A stretch of 64,000 nucleotides of DNA. Origin: Plenodomus lindquistii (taxonomy: Eukaryota; Ascomycota; Dothideomycetes; Pleosporales; Leptosphaeriaceae). A program made the position numbers and the translations under genes. Shown piece by piece: positions 49,701 to 58,367 of this stretch (position 1 is its first letter; each line of letters begins with the position of its first letter). Under the pieces are notes generated by a model. That model did not search any database. It was not told the origin of the DNA and saw nothing but the letters and a program-made list of their open reading frames with translations. The stretch lies in assembly GCA_025504975.1 (NCBI GenBank), contig JANUWI010000017.1, forward strand, positions 496,001 through 560,000, written 5' to 3'.

Positions 49701-51701
49701 ATCTGATGATCCACGCCAGGGGAGCGTTGCTGCGTCGTTGTCTTGCATGATAACGCAGATCTCGAGCTTGTACTGGGTGCGGATCATGCTCCAGAACGTT
49801 TTGAAGATACTGAGAATCTCCTTTACTCCCTTTCCCATGAGGCTATAGGTGTGCAGCTTGCTACTGTAATCATCCTTGATGACAAGTATCCACTGTTCCC
49901 CAGAGCTTCCCCGTGGCATATCAAAGAGATCCCATGATACTCTCCAATACGGCCGAGCGGGCCGTTCTCGGGGCCTTCGTGAGATGACTTGGCTAGCGTG
50001 AGTTACAGCGCAGTGTTCACACTTCTTCCGTGAGATGCCGTTTATCCGCACACCTCTGGCGTGCTTTACAAGTGCTCGGAGCGCCTCTGGGCCGAGGTGG
50101 CCGGATCTGGCATGCCAAAGCTCCTCTGAGTCAGAGCGTGGGTAGGTGGTGAAGGATCTCTTTGTTGGAGCTGAGATTGTGCTCATGGCCAAGGAGTAGA
50201 CGGTAATGGGCTTGTATTCTATGAAAGTCAAGTTCTGCTTGCGCATCAACTGGGCTAATACAACGCTCTTTTCGTAACTCCCGTATCGTAGTGTTGCGTC
50301 TAGTCCGAGATACCACGCTCCTTTGCTTTGGAGTAGAGCTTCTGACACAATATTGACATGGAACCCTTCCACCACTGCCACGTTGAGCAGCACCAAGTCC
50401 TCCGTACGCTCTCCGCGTGCTCCTGTGAGGACGTTTTTCATCACTCGGGTGCCTGTTCCGGAGATCTGGAAGGACTGAGTGCCTGCTTCCACTGTGGAGA
50501 TCCCTCTGCTCTTCTTGAAAGTGCCTGGCTCGAGACGATCAACCGAATTGACTAAGTGGAGAGCGCCTCCGTTGTCCAAAATCGTGCTCTCAGACAGCGG
50601 GTGAGCGTCAAAATCCATGGTGCTGTATGCCCCATGTGTTGTTGTGGGTCCACTTAGTCGTGGATCGATAAGAGCGGCCTGAATTGCTCCGGGGAAGCTC
50701 CCGGATTCTCCACTTTCGGCTTTTCCGTCCTGCTTATCAGTGGAGCTCTTGGCCCTCACCGCTTTCTTGAGAGATTTGAATTGTGGCTCATTGAGACGGG
50801 CCAATAGCTTCTTTTTCTTCTCATCTCCCATCTTATACGGTTTGTCGGTGAGCGCAGCTCTTACTTGGTGGCAATCCTTCGGGCTCCACTTGTGATCTCT
50901 GTTGCAGGGACACGTGGCTGATCCTGAGGCTCCTGTTAAACTGTTGTCTGTATCCACAGTGAGAAAGATCCCTTCTCCCCTGTTTCCAGTGCGCAGTGTA
51001 TGTTGGTGGAGCAACTCAGAGTAGACACGGCCGATCTGCTCGAGCGTCAAAGTGCCAGTGGTGCGCCCTAGCACCCCATCTTCAATGATCTTTCGGTGCA
51101 TGGATCTTGCCCAGTCAGGTGAGAGCTTTGGCGTGAGAGCGTCCAAATAGTCATGGATGGCGATCTGCCCTTCCACTTCATTTAGCTTGTACGCTCTAGC
51201 CTTCTTGTAGAGGAGCGTCCACTCCTGCTGCCAGCGGCTCGCGTTGTTGGCAGTGCGGGCCTTCCGCAGATGAGCTCGGTACTCAGCCCGTACCTGGTTT
51301 TTCGTGCTATCCTCGCCCGGAGCCAATCCTTCCTTGAGTGCCTTTGCAAGAGCCTGTGGAGTAACGGTCTCAGTTGCAACGATATCGAGAAGATACGGTT
51401 GGAGGAGATTGGGCTCAACCGTAGTATTGATCCACTTCCACATGGCCTCAAGCTTCTTGCTTTTGATGAGCCACTGGCTCTCGCGGATCTTATACTGGGC
51501 TGCTTCAATTTTGAATAGCTCAATATCATCCTTGGTTGGGGAGTCTGGCTCATCGGGTCGGTCGTCGTGAGGAGCAGCGACAAGCTCCTCATCGGGATCA
51601 CAGTATTGCCAGACGCCCTGATTCATAGCGAGCAGCTGGTACTGCAGGAACCAGTTGGGCCAGTCGGCTGGACTGTTGAGGAGATACGTGGTAGCCATCA
51701 C
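46713..51701 (-). CDS. Copia Gag-Pol polyprotein, 1662 residues
   Basis: One uninterrupted frame from the ATG at 51701. Residues 1-300 are Gag-like, with a zinc-knuckle variant at about 264-277 (C-P-C-N-R-D-H..C). The protease active site is at 376-378 and reads D-N-G, where D-S-G or D-T-G is usual. The integrase begins with a His-His-Cys-Cys zinc site (H530, H535, C561, C564) and has likely catalytic acids D591, D653 or D655, and E694. A 200-residue Pro/Ser/Asp-rich linker (850-1060) follows. The reverse transcriptase has F-E-I-D-Q-Y-D-V-V (about 1242-1250) and the Y-V-D-D box (1330-1333). RNase H acids are D1499, E1540 and D1576. Order and motifs are those of Ty1/copia (Pseudoviridae) elements of fungi. 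Gag and Pol are in one frame, so the Gag excess must arise otherwise. No RIP stops are present. Confidence 0.96.
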   Translation of the reverse strand: MMATTYLLNSPADWPNWFLQYQLLAMNQGVWQYCDPDEELVAAPHDDRPDEPDSPTKDDIELFKIEAAQYKIRESQWLIKSKKLEAMWKWINTTVEPNLLQPYLLDIVATETVTPQALAKALKEGLAPGEDSTKNQVRAEYRAHLRKARTANNASRWQQEWTLLYKKARAYKLNEVEGQIAIHDYLDALTPKLSPDWARSMHRKIIEDGVLGRTTGTLTLEQIGRVYSELLHQHTLRTGNRGEGIFLTVDTDNSLTGASGSATCPCNRDHKWSPKDCHQVRAALTDKPYKMGDEKKKKLLARLNEPQFKSLKKAVRAKSSTDKQDGKAESGESGSFPGAIQAALIDPRLSGPTTTHGAYSTMDFDAHPLSESTILDNGGALHLVNSVDRLEPGTFKKSRGISTVEAGTQSFQISGTGTRVMKNVLTGARGERTEDLVLLNVAVVEGFHVNIVSEALLQSKGAWYLGLDATLRYGSYEKSVVLAQLMRKQNLTFIEYKPITVYSLAMSTISAPTKRSFTTYPRSDSEELWHARSGHLGPEALRALVKHARGVRINGISRKKCEHCAVTHASQVISRRPRERPARPYWRVSWDLFDMPRGSSGEQWILVIKDDYSSKLHTYSLMGKGVKEILSIFKTFWSMIRTQYKLEICVIMQDNDAATLPWRGSSDFEIWMENMGIKSESSPPYTHEPNGGPERAGKEIVTKQIKMRIAANLPEELWPYVVEAATWLHNMSPSRAQDMRSPNETLFQWFRGWFKWYQPAQIKLWTADLRPDWSGIYAYGCRAYPLNRDRAAGRHKRSFKVTPRGHIGYLVGYRSSNIYKIWIPELNSVITTRNVTFDEDLFYNPEEPAPQATEELQRIVSVLEIEEDEPEDLDWLDQLLEAANEPDNTGVVLHESNPAHQLGGGEDTAAANDLDGRPDYQALQEPLPPLVARSASASQRINADSNGPSGLYTPEPTPDPIRPGYHGSSPRDEPHPVGAGPLPDIDEISEDSYHDVDEAPHEAPEAQRPAASQATAAPVAPPEAAPTAVRRVRLPPPRSTTTRDGSPVRRSRRVRGEDPDAPASGSNTAPGAYFVYDPSNRINTGDLLQDLLSRASTRAHQEHATIHAVIGAAIHGTTRSQNSKIGRIHRDELPKLPTKWKDLHTHSFGPLFYQACDREINTLRSKGTWKIIERSAAQKRPLPLKWVFTYKLDKDGYFLKCKARIVVRGDLQLVDTLHSTYAATLASRTFRLAIAIAAHRDFEIDQYDVVGAFLNASMDHQDDVVCELPDGYKLAGKCVLLLRALYGLRDSPLLWYRELSATLKQLGLIASKEEPCLFYTPDRKIYLLFYVDDILIMYHRSDVTQAHQVVTTLKDKYQIEDKGSIEWFLGIRVIRDRVKKTISLVHDEYIDKISKKFSVADSAHFPDTPLPSSELEKSTGEATKQQIKEYQEMIGSILYTAIMVRPDVAFAASKLSQYLTNPAPQHFKAAHRTILYLYRTRYHAIQYGQGDSKLMICSDASFADDVETRRSSQGYIVMLYGGVIMWKAARQATVTTSTTEAELLSLEHVAKESMGLRRFLQELHVPVPEPYEIFCDNQQTIRLVVGEGERITTKLRHVDIQNMWLRQEYEKGSFTISYLPTNEMPADGLTKNLPKQSFNTFKDHLRLQDTKAEITTSPEQDK

Positions 51702-51802
51702 AGCAGTGATTGTTGAGATTGGGGTATTGGTAACGATTGGAGCGTCTGAGCACCCGTTTCAAAGCGCTTCTATTGAGAAATAGAAGGATAAATCAAGGAC
51801 AA

Positions 51803-51825
51803 AGAAGCGCTTCCGGGCTCATAAC
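51803..51825 (-). other. Primer-binding site matching initiator tRNA-Met anticodon arm
   Basis: The + strand here reads AGAAGCGCTTCCGGGCTCATAAC and abuts the LTR exactly. It contains CTCATAA, the anticodon loop of initiator tRNA-Met (CAU), preceded by a GGAAGCGC-like D-arm/stem sequence of that tRNA. The minus-strand RNA is therefore complementary to the internal part of the tRNA rather than its 3' end. This is the half-tRNA priming known from Drosophila copia. Confidence 0.75.
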
Positions 51826-52005
51826 TGTTGTAGAAATGGGTGCTCAGGAATAATCGGGAGATAGATCATTGTATTGCTAGCTAGGAAGAGATTGTACTAT
51901 ATATACCCTTGCTACGTAGGATCACGTGGGTAGAAGCAGGGGAGCTTCACGGAAGATTCCGAGATCAGGTGGATACAGCGTTGGCTGAGTACCGTGTACG
52001 TGCAA
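51826..52005 (-). repeat. 5' LTR of the copia element
   Basis: 180 bp, identical to the copy at 45335-45514. On the minus strand it drives transcription of Gag-Pol. LTR identity indicates very recent insertion or recent conversion. Confidence 0.95.
51897..51906 (-). promoter_or_regulatory. TATA box in the 5' LTR
   Basis: On the minus strand GTATATATAG, about 100 bp from the upstream edge of the LTR and about 195 bp before the Gag-Pol ATG. Position and sequence fit the core promoter of the retrotransposon. Confidence 0.55.
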
Positions 52006-52011
52006 AACAAG
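52005..52011. repeat. Right copy of the target-site duplication region (AAACAAG)
   Basis: Matches 45327-45333. Removing the element plus one copy rejoins the Helitron helicase frame without a shift, which independently supports the duplication. Confidence 0.7.
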
Positions 52012-52206
52012 TTTTAAAGCTAGTCTCTATCTATTATAGAGGTTAATTTTTATTATAGAGTTTTTTTTTATAGTTAGTTATATATTATAATATTTTAGGT
52101 TACTACTTTTACTAGCCTTTTTTTACTTCTTTTCTCTGTAAATAGTAGGGCTAGTTCCCTCTATAAAGCTATAAATATTATATATCTAGAGGTATTATTA
52201 CTATAG

Positions 52207-54563
52207 TTTATAGTTTATAACTATATAAAAAAAAATTAAAAAAAATTATATTTATATTCTATTTTTTTTTTACTTTTACTATTTTTTTTTTAGATAAATA
52301 TTAAAGAAGATTTATATTTATATATAATTTTTTTTTTACTTTTATTTACTTTTTATATATTATATTTAGTTACTTTTCTTTTTTTATATCTTTTTTTATT
52401 TCTATAAAATATATTATTTCTATTTTTCTATTATAATTATTACTTTTTATAATTTACTATTTTTTTTTTATTTTTATATTTACTTTTACTTTTACTTTTA
52501 CTTTTACTTTTACTTCTAGATTCTAGAATATTCTATAGCTCTACTAGCGCAGGTATATAAACCCCTCTCTCCCCCCTTTTTATTTTCTATCCCTTCTCTA
52601 CCCTACTACCTACTAATAATTAATTGTTAGTTTTTTAGTGCCTAGTCTCTCTCTCTATAACCCTCTATAACCCTCTGTAATTCTCTATAACTACCTATAA
52701 CACCTTTTCTACTTCTTTCTATCTATAATAGTTATTTATAACTTTTATAAAGGTACGTTTATAGTTTTTTATAGCCTTTTTTTTTTTTTTATAATCTTTT
52801 TTTACCTGCTTATTAAGCTATTTTATTTAATTAATTTTAGAGTTTTTTTTAATTTTTTTAATAACTTTTTTACCTCTATATTTATTACTATTTTTTTTTT
52901 TTTTTTACTTTTACTAACTATTATAGATAATTATAGGCAGTAAAAGTTACCTTTTTAGCTCTAATACTTTAGAAGCAGCTAGAAAGCTTAGATACAGCTA
53001 GTATCTAGTACCTAAAAATCTACTAATTTCTTCTAAAAATTAAAATAACCCTACTTCTAAAAAATAGATTATTCTAGCTTTAGTTAAAGCCTGTACCTGC
53101 CTAAAAAAAACTAAAACTATCTAAAATTTTTTTTAGAAGCCTTTCTAGAAGCCTGCTTACGCTTATAAGTAGTAATTCTAGACTATTTTAGCTATATACT
53201 AATATATTATAGCTTCTTCTATTACCTTTATAGACTATTTTTATTAAAAATCTGCTATAGATAATAATAATAATAGTTTAAGTTCTAATAAGTCTAAATT
53301 AGAGCTTATTATTTTTAAAAAAACTAAAAAAAAAAATATTTACTATAGAAAATAGCTAGTAAAGGCTATTACTACCTCTAAAAACTTTAATATAACTAAT
53401 ACTAATAATTTTAGCGCTGCTTTACTCTATAATAGCCTAGACCTTTCTATTTAAATTCTAGTAATAAAAAATATAAATTCTATTATATTTTAGAACTATT
53501 TAAACTTTCTAGCGTTTTAAACTTAGAATAGTTAGTAAATTTCTATTATAGTCCTGCCTATACTTATTACGCCTCTTTTTAAATCTACTCTAGTTATTAT
53601 ATTATTTTTTATAGTTTTTAACTTCTCTAATATACCTATTCTAGTTAATATATTTATCTATATTAGTACCTAGAACACTTTTTAACATTTTTTACGTAAT
53701 TTAAAAATAGATACTAAATAGAGATAGGCTTTAGGTAACTTTAAATACTATAATATTCTTTAGCTTTATTAATAGTATACTTTTAAAAATAGTTTATAGT
53801 TATATTTCTCTATTACTATCTATTACTAACTTTTTTAAATAGGCTGTAATATTAATAATAAAGCACTCTTTCTATAAGTAGTTAAAAAAGTTAATAAAGC
53901 CTTTTATAACACCTATACTAGCTTTTCTAGTCTATTTACTAAATATATTAGCTTTAAAAGTTATTTTATAAATATTTACGCTAACTACTATTATAGATTA
54001 GAGTCTACCTATTATACTCTATGTTATAAGTTTTTATTAGAGGTTTCTAGTTTATTTCTAACTATTTTATAGCTAACTAGGTGTCTAGAAACTTTTATAA
54101 AGCCTGTAAGCGCTAGAAAAAGCCTAATTCTAGCTCTAATTTTAATAATTCTAGCTCTAGTTCTAACTCTCCTCTAGCTAAAAAATAATCTAAAAAAAGT
54201 AGTAAAAATAACTTTAGTATAAATATTATTTCTTTCTATTTTTTTCTATAACTAACTATTATAGCTAAAAAAAAGGTTATTATAGCTATTTTTAAAATAT
54301 TTAAAAATATAAAGTTTAAAAAGTAAGTTATAATAGGCTATAATAGACTAATATAAAGCTTTAGTTAGTGTTAATAAACTATAATACTTTAGTAGGCAGC
54401 GTTCTAGTCTAAAAAAACCTTTATAATACTGTTTTTATATATTTTAACCTATTTAGTTTTTTTATAAACTTTTATAGTTATTATAGAGGTTGTTTTAACC
54501 TAAAAAATTAAACAATTTTTTAAATTTTAGAATTTTTTTAGTGTTATGTGCTTACTAACCTAG
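52207..54563. other. AT-rich RIP-mutated sequence of unknown identity
   Basis: Downstream of the helicase stop the block continues for about 2.35 kb. A TTTTAC hexamer array lies at about 52482-52516. TATAAA followed by a CT-rich stretch lies at about 52552-52580 and looks like a former promoter. Further right, several-hundred-base stretches look like decayed coding sequence on the + strand, including a Ser/Leu-rich tail near 54120-54180, but I could not identify a family. It may be a second gene of the Helitron or another buried repeat. Confidence 0.6.
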
Positions 54564-54758
54564 TTAATGCTTTTTACCCTAACTAAGGCAGCTTATCTTT
54601 GTTGGCCCATTGACTGGCATACAGTTCAATTCAAATCAACAACACAGCACACTCGAGAGTCGAGACATTACAAACTCGCCCATCCAAGACACATCTGGAA
54701 CCTTCTACCTACACCAAAAATAACCACCAGCACCACCACCAGCACCACCACCACAAAC

Positions 54759-55484
54759 ATGGCAGACGCGCGATCACTGCTTCGTCAGCAACGCGCAGCG
54801 CGACAGCAAGCCCAAAAACCTCAAAAGCAGTCAGCAGCCCCTGCAGCAGCCCCGGCCTCAAAGAAGAGGAAGGCACCAGAGCAAAGCGCAAAAGAGAGCA
54901 AGCGGACACGGACCGAGGAAGAGGCTGGCGTGCCCGCTGGTTTCTTCGATGCTGGGGCTGAGAACCACGATGCGCCCGTCGATGCGCCCGTCGAAGCATC
55001 GCGGCAAGAAGAACCAAGACCAACTGTACAACCGCTAGAGCCTCCCAAGGCTGCAGATCCGCCTCTCGATGCCGCAGCCGCCGCAGAACTGGATGCCTTC
55101 ATGAACGAGATGAACCAAGAGAAGCCTCTTCAGCCACCGCCAACGATATATTCCAACGCCGTCATCGAATCTGCACCCATGACAGCTGCAGAAATCGCCG
55201 CACAAGCACGGCAAGACCAGAGCGCACAACGGGCAAAGAATGACGAGGAAATGGAGGGCGAAAAGGAAGACGCTGCTCGAGCACTCGAGGACGAGTTTGA
55301 ACAAATGGAAGGCTTGGAGGAGCGCGTCAAGAGACTGCGCGAGCAGAGAGAGGCCCTCCGAACCAAGTCTGCACATGCCGTCGAGGTGAAGGACGATAAT
55401 CCCAATACCTCACTACAAGAGGACGATGGGGACAGTGCATCCGATGACGAAGACTGGGATGACTGGAGGTTTGGGTCTGCGTGA
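54759..55484 (+). CDS. Coiled-coil protein resembling the C-terminal part of ZNF830/CCDC16
   Basis: Single exon, 241 residues. The frame is open upstream to 54567, but the ATG at 54759 has the best context (ACAAACATGGC) and gives MADARSLLRQQRAARQQ, a start seen in fungal ZNF830-like proteins. A Lys/Arg cluster (SKKRKAPEQSAKESKRTR) can serve as nuclear signal. GVPAGFFDAG and LDAFMNEMNQE follow, then a long Glu/Arg coiled coil (about residues 165-212) and an acidic end DDEDWDDWRFGSA. Animal ZNF830 acts in the spliceosome-associated or DNA-damage setting. The C2H2 zinc finger that normally follows the first 20 residues is absent here: the sequence passes straight to a Gln/Ala/Pro linker. The assignment rests on the start, the GFFD motif and the coiled coil, so it is moderate. 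Confidence 0.7.
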   Translation: MADARSLLRQQRAARQQAQKPQKQSAAPAAAPASKKRKAPEQSAKESKRTRTEEEAGVPAGFFDAGAENHDAPVDAPVEASRQEEPRPTVQPLEPPKAADPPLDAAAAAELDAFMNEMNQEKPLQPPPTIYSNAVIESAPMTAAEIAAQARQDQSAQRAKNDEEMEGEKEDAARALEDEFEQMEGLEERVKRLREQREALRTKSAHAVEVKDDNPNTSLQEDDGDSASDDEDWDDWRFGSA

Positions 55485-55934
55485 GGTTTGCCAGCAAGCA
55501 GGTGCAGCACGTCTTGTATTATATGTAACATACACCACCTTGATACCCAGACAGGGAGGGCACTCGACATGGATAGTGTCTTGGTCGCATGGCTGCAATT
55601 GAAGTAAAATTACAGAACCATCTAGCCAGATGAAACTGTCGATACATTGGTAATTGTCTGTATACAAGTTTTGGTATGCTGCACAAACGAGTCGGCATGT
55701 GATTCGCGAGCCGATCGAATCATGGGTAGCAGTGCTTGGCGTTCGTCAATGGTGAGGAAACATTGAACGCTTGAGGCCCGAACAAGGCCGTCTCGACACA
55801 TCGCCCGCCCAACCCTTTTGCCAACCTCGCGCCTTTAGCTGTGTACACGAGGCCCACGTCGCACTCTCCCGCTACTTGTCACCGAGGCGACTACACAGCA
55901 CACGACAGCGGCACACGACAGCAATTACCCCACA
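55485..55934. other. Intergenic spacer
   Basis: 450 bp containing the 3' UTR of the coiled-coil gene and the promoter of AGE2. No gene seen. Confidence 0.5.
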
Positions 55935-57664
55935 ATGTCACGGCGGCCCAACCCTGCCGCTGATCGCGCGGAGCAGAATCGCGCGACGCTGAAGAATCTG
56001 GTCAAGCTCGAGGGCAACAAGACATGCGCCGACTGCAAGAGGAACAAGCGTGGGTGGGCCTGAAGAAGGCGTTGTATACGACCCCGGCTAACAAGCACGA
56101 CAACAGACCCCCGATGGGCCAGTTGGAACCTCGGCTGCTTCATCTGCATTCGCTGCTCTGGCATTCACCGTGGCATGGGCACGCACATCAGCAAAGTCAA
56201 GTCAGTCGACCTCGACACGTGGACCGACGAGCAACTACAAAGCGTGCTGAAGTGGGGCAATGCGAGGGCGAACAAGTACTGGGAGGCCAAGCTGGCGCCA
56301 GGCCACGTCCCGTCGGAAGCAAAGATTGAGAACTTCATTCGCACAAAGTATGAGTCGAAGCGCTGGACAATGGAAGGGCCCATGCCGGATCCTTCGACTC
56401 TCGAGGCCGACGACGACGATTTGGTGAGTGCTGATTACCATCGAGACCGCTGCACTCGGACTAACGATACAAGCAGCCTTTGAGCAAGGTCCAGGAAAAG
56501 GTTCAGGTAGAACGCTCAGCGTCGCAACGACTGACAGGCAGCTCAGCCCGCGCTCCCCCACCCCAACCAAAGCCCCAGCCCGCCATCGATCTCTTCGGCG
56601 ACGAGCCTGCCCCTGCACGACCGAGCACTGGACCGCCAGCAGCAACCAGAGCGCCGCCGAGGCAAGAGTCTGCTCCTCCAAAGCAAACCAAAGCGGGTGA
56701 TTCGCTGCTAGGACTCGACTTCCTCGGTGGAACGCCATCCTCACAACCTGCCCGGCCCTCGAGCACCGGTCCCGCCACCACCGCCGCTCCTTCGAGACCC
56801 GACCTCAAACAATCCATTCTATCACTCTATGCCTCGAAGCCTGCCGCAGCGCCTCAACCCCAGCAACATGCCCGACAAGACTCCTTCGGCGGCCTCACCT
56901 CTCCACAAGCGCAGACCTCTCCTCAGCAATCTTCCTTTGGTGGCATGAACGACGCCTTCAGCAGCCTTTCCTTTTCCGCCGCGCCCGCTCCAAAGCCCTC
57001 CCCCTTCTCCGGCCTCGACAACTTCTCCAGCGCCAAATCTCCACCCACGACATCCTCTTCCAACATGTTCGGTGGCGGCGGTAACTTCTTCGCCTCAAAG
57101 CCGCAATCACCTCCTGCGCAACAATCTCAAATCCGCACCATCAGTCCCGCAGGCGGTCTTGGCAATTTCGATGCTTTCACTTCCTCTGCGCCACAATCGA
57201 AGCCTGCAGCTCCTGCAGCTAGCGGAATGAACGACCTCCTCGACTTGAGCATGCCCTCTGCGCCCGCCCCCGCGCCACGCATGACATCTCCACCCATCAC
57301 CTCACCAGCCACGAACTCGGCTTTCAATCTCACATCCCCATCCGCACCCTCGGCAGCACCAAAGGCAGCCCCAGCACCAGCGGCTGTCAACTACGGCGGC
57401 GGCTTCTCCAACATGGACGCTTGGGGTGGCAATGATGTGTGGGCATCTAATGCGCCAAGCCAGCCATCTGCTCCGGCAGCGACAGCAACGCACACAGCGC
57501 CCAAGAGCCCAGGATGGGGCGCACCAGCACAGGTCACACAAGACGATGATTTTGGCGGGTGGAGTAGTGCGGCGCCTACTACACAAAGCAACGCGCCTGC
57601 GCAGAAGCCGGCGGGTGGTTTCGGAGGAGCAAGTGACGACTTGTTTTCAAATGTCTGGGAGTAG
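55935..57664 (+). CDS. AGE2: ArfGAP, Age2-like
   Basis: Exons 55935-56049, 56107-56423 and 56477-57664 give 539 residues; introns are 57 and 53 bp. The first splice restores the ArfGAP zinc finger, joining CADCKRNK to HPRWASWNLGCFICIRCSGI. The catalytic arginine lies in the following IHRGMGTHISKVKSVDLD block. The GAP domain ends about residue 125 with NARANKYWEAKL and FIRTKYESKRW. The rest is disordered, Pro/Ser/Ala-rich, with clathrin/adaptor-type short motifs (DLFGDEP, GLDFLGG, DDLFSNVWE at the very end). Age2-type proteins stimulate GTP hydrolysis by Arf1 in trans-Golgi and endosomal transport. Length and tail fit fungal Age2 and human SMAP proteins. Confidence 0.93.
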
Positions 57665-58367
57665 GGGGATCTGAAGCACGGTGGAGAGATTTTCATTGGT
57701 GATTGGGGGCGGGGGAGGGGGGGTTTGCAAGCAAGTTTTTGAGCCTTGGAGCGTTCAAAGTTTGCGGGGAAAACGAGGGTAAAAGACGAGAGAGGACGGT
57801 GTATAGACGGCGAGAAAGCAGAGTAAACAACATGCACAGATTCTCACACACGAGTAAACATTTTGTTCATTCACTTCACAATTTGGATGTGCGGATGATC
57901 ATGTTCAAAAATGGTACGGGATTTTGTAAATGACTGGCTAAAAAGGATGCTGACTCTGAAATCCGATAGGCTATGATATGAAGTTATTTTGAATGAAGAT
58001 TCTTTCGGAGCCTGAGAGTCACTTGCACAATGGCATCACAGTCAGTCGAGAAGACAAGCGACAGAGACAACGATATGACACGTATTGACGCTATCTGAAA
58101 ACACCATGTCGCTTCAACGTCCCCACGCCTCCCAAACGCCATGTATGCAACAATAAATATATACCCTTGATCCGAACGCTCCTCCTCATCTTACAGCGCT
58201 ACGACTAGATCCGCATCTCTCCGACCAAGTCGACGTCAATATCATATACTCAATCTTCCGGATATTTATACACTACACGCCGCTCCAGCACATGCACATA
58301 AGACATACGTACGTAATTAAAGAAAGAAAAAACCCCCCACTTTAGAAACCAGAGTCCGAACAAACAA
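57665..58367. other. Convergent intergenic spacer
   Basis: About 700 bp holding the 3' UTRs of AGE2 and SFT1. No gene seen. Confidence 0.5.

Larger units (their letters stand above)
45335..52005 (-). mobile_element. Intact Ty1/copia LTR retrotransposon carrying an antisense gene
   Basis: 6671 bp, oriented on the minus strand, with identical 180-bp LTRs (TGTTGTAG..GTGCAA). Inside the 5' LTR (right-hand copy) lies a primer-binding site; then one uninterrupted Gag-Pol frame in the copia order protease, integrase, reverse transcriptase, RNase H; then about 1.2 kb containing an opposite-strand three-exon gene; then a G-rich polypurine tract and the 3' LTR. The base composition is normal (near 50 percent GC), in sharp contrast to the RIP-mutated Helitron around it. 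The insertion is therefore younger than the mutation of its host element. The sequence AAACAAG appears at both flanks and contains the target-site duplication. Confidence 0.95.
42348..52206 (+). pseudogene. Helitron RepHel (rolling-circle replication initiator plus helicase), RIP-inactivated
   Basis: Readable blocks in order. At 42348-42560 there is E-I-Y-T-E-L-Y-S-R-V-V-D-A-L-A and later I-F-I-T-F-T (42537-42554), a Rep-domain motif. At 42744-42752 the HUH site reads Tyr-Ile-His, with the first His codon CAT now TAT. At 43184-43216 there is I-K-Y-I-Y-K-Y-I-Y-K-G. At 43280-43320 there is Y-I-N-L-S-K-A-V-stop-R-I-I-E-Y. At 45061-45333 comes the helicase end, with L-K-V-G-I-P-I-I-L-L-stop-N-L-Y and T-I-T-I-N-K. 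After the copia, 52012-52206 continues in the same frame: F-stop-S-stop-S where families have S-Q-G-Q-S, then L-Y-I-I-I-F-stop-V-T-T where they have L-Y-V-A-L-S-R-V-T. The stops fall at Gln and Arg codons, as C-to-T and G-to-A changes predict. At least two frameshifts are present. The copia occupies 45335-52005. Confidence 0.82.
40436..54563 (+). mobile_element. RIP-degraded Helitron (outer element), split by a copia insertion
   Basis: Two AT-rich blocks (about 40431-45334 and 52006-54563) flank the intact copia element. In both, CA and TG dinucleotides are strongly depleted and TA is abundant, which is the signature of repeat-induced point mutation. A Helitron RepHel protein can be read through both blocks on the + strand, so they were once one element. 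The ends given are candidates: TC preceded by A at 40436, and CTAG followed by T at 54560-54564, as expected for Helitrons, which start with TC, end with CTRR and insert between A and T. The usual 3' hairpin is not clear. A second element could account for part of the right block. Confidence 0.6.
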
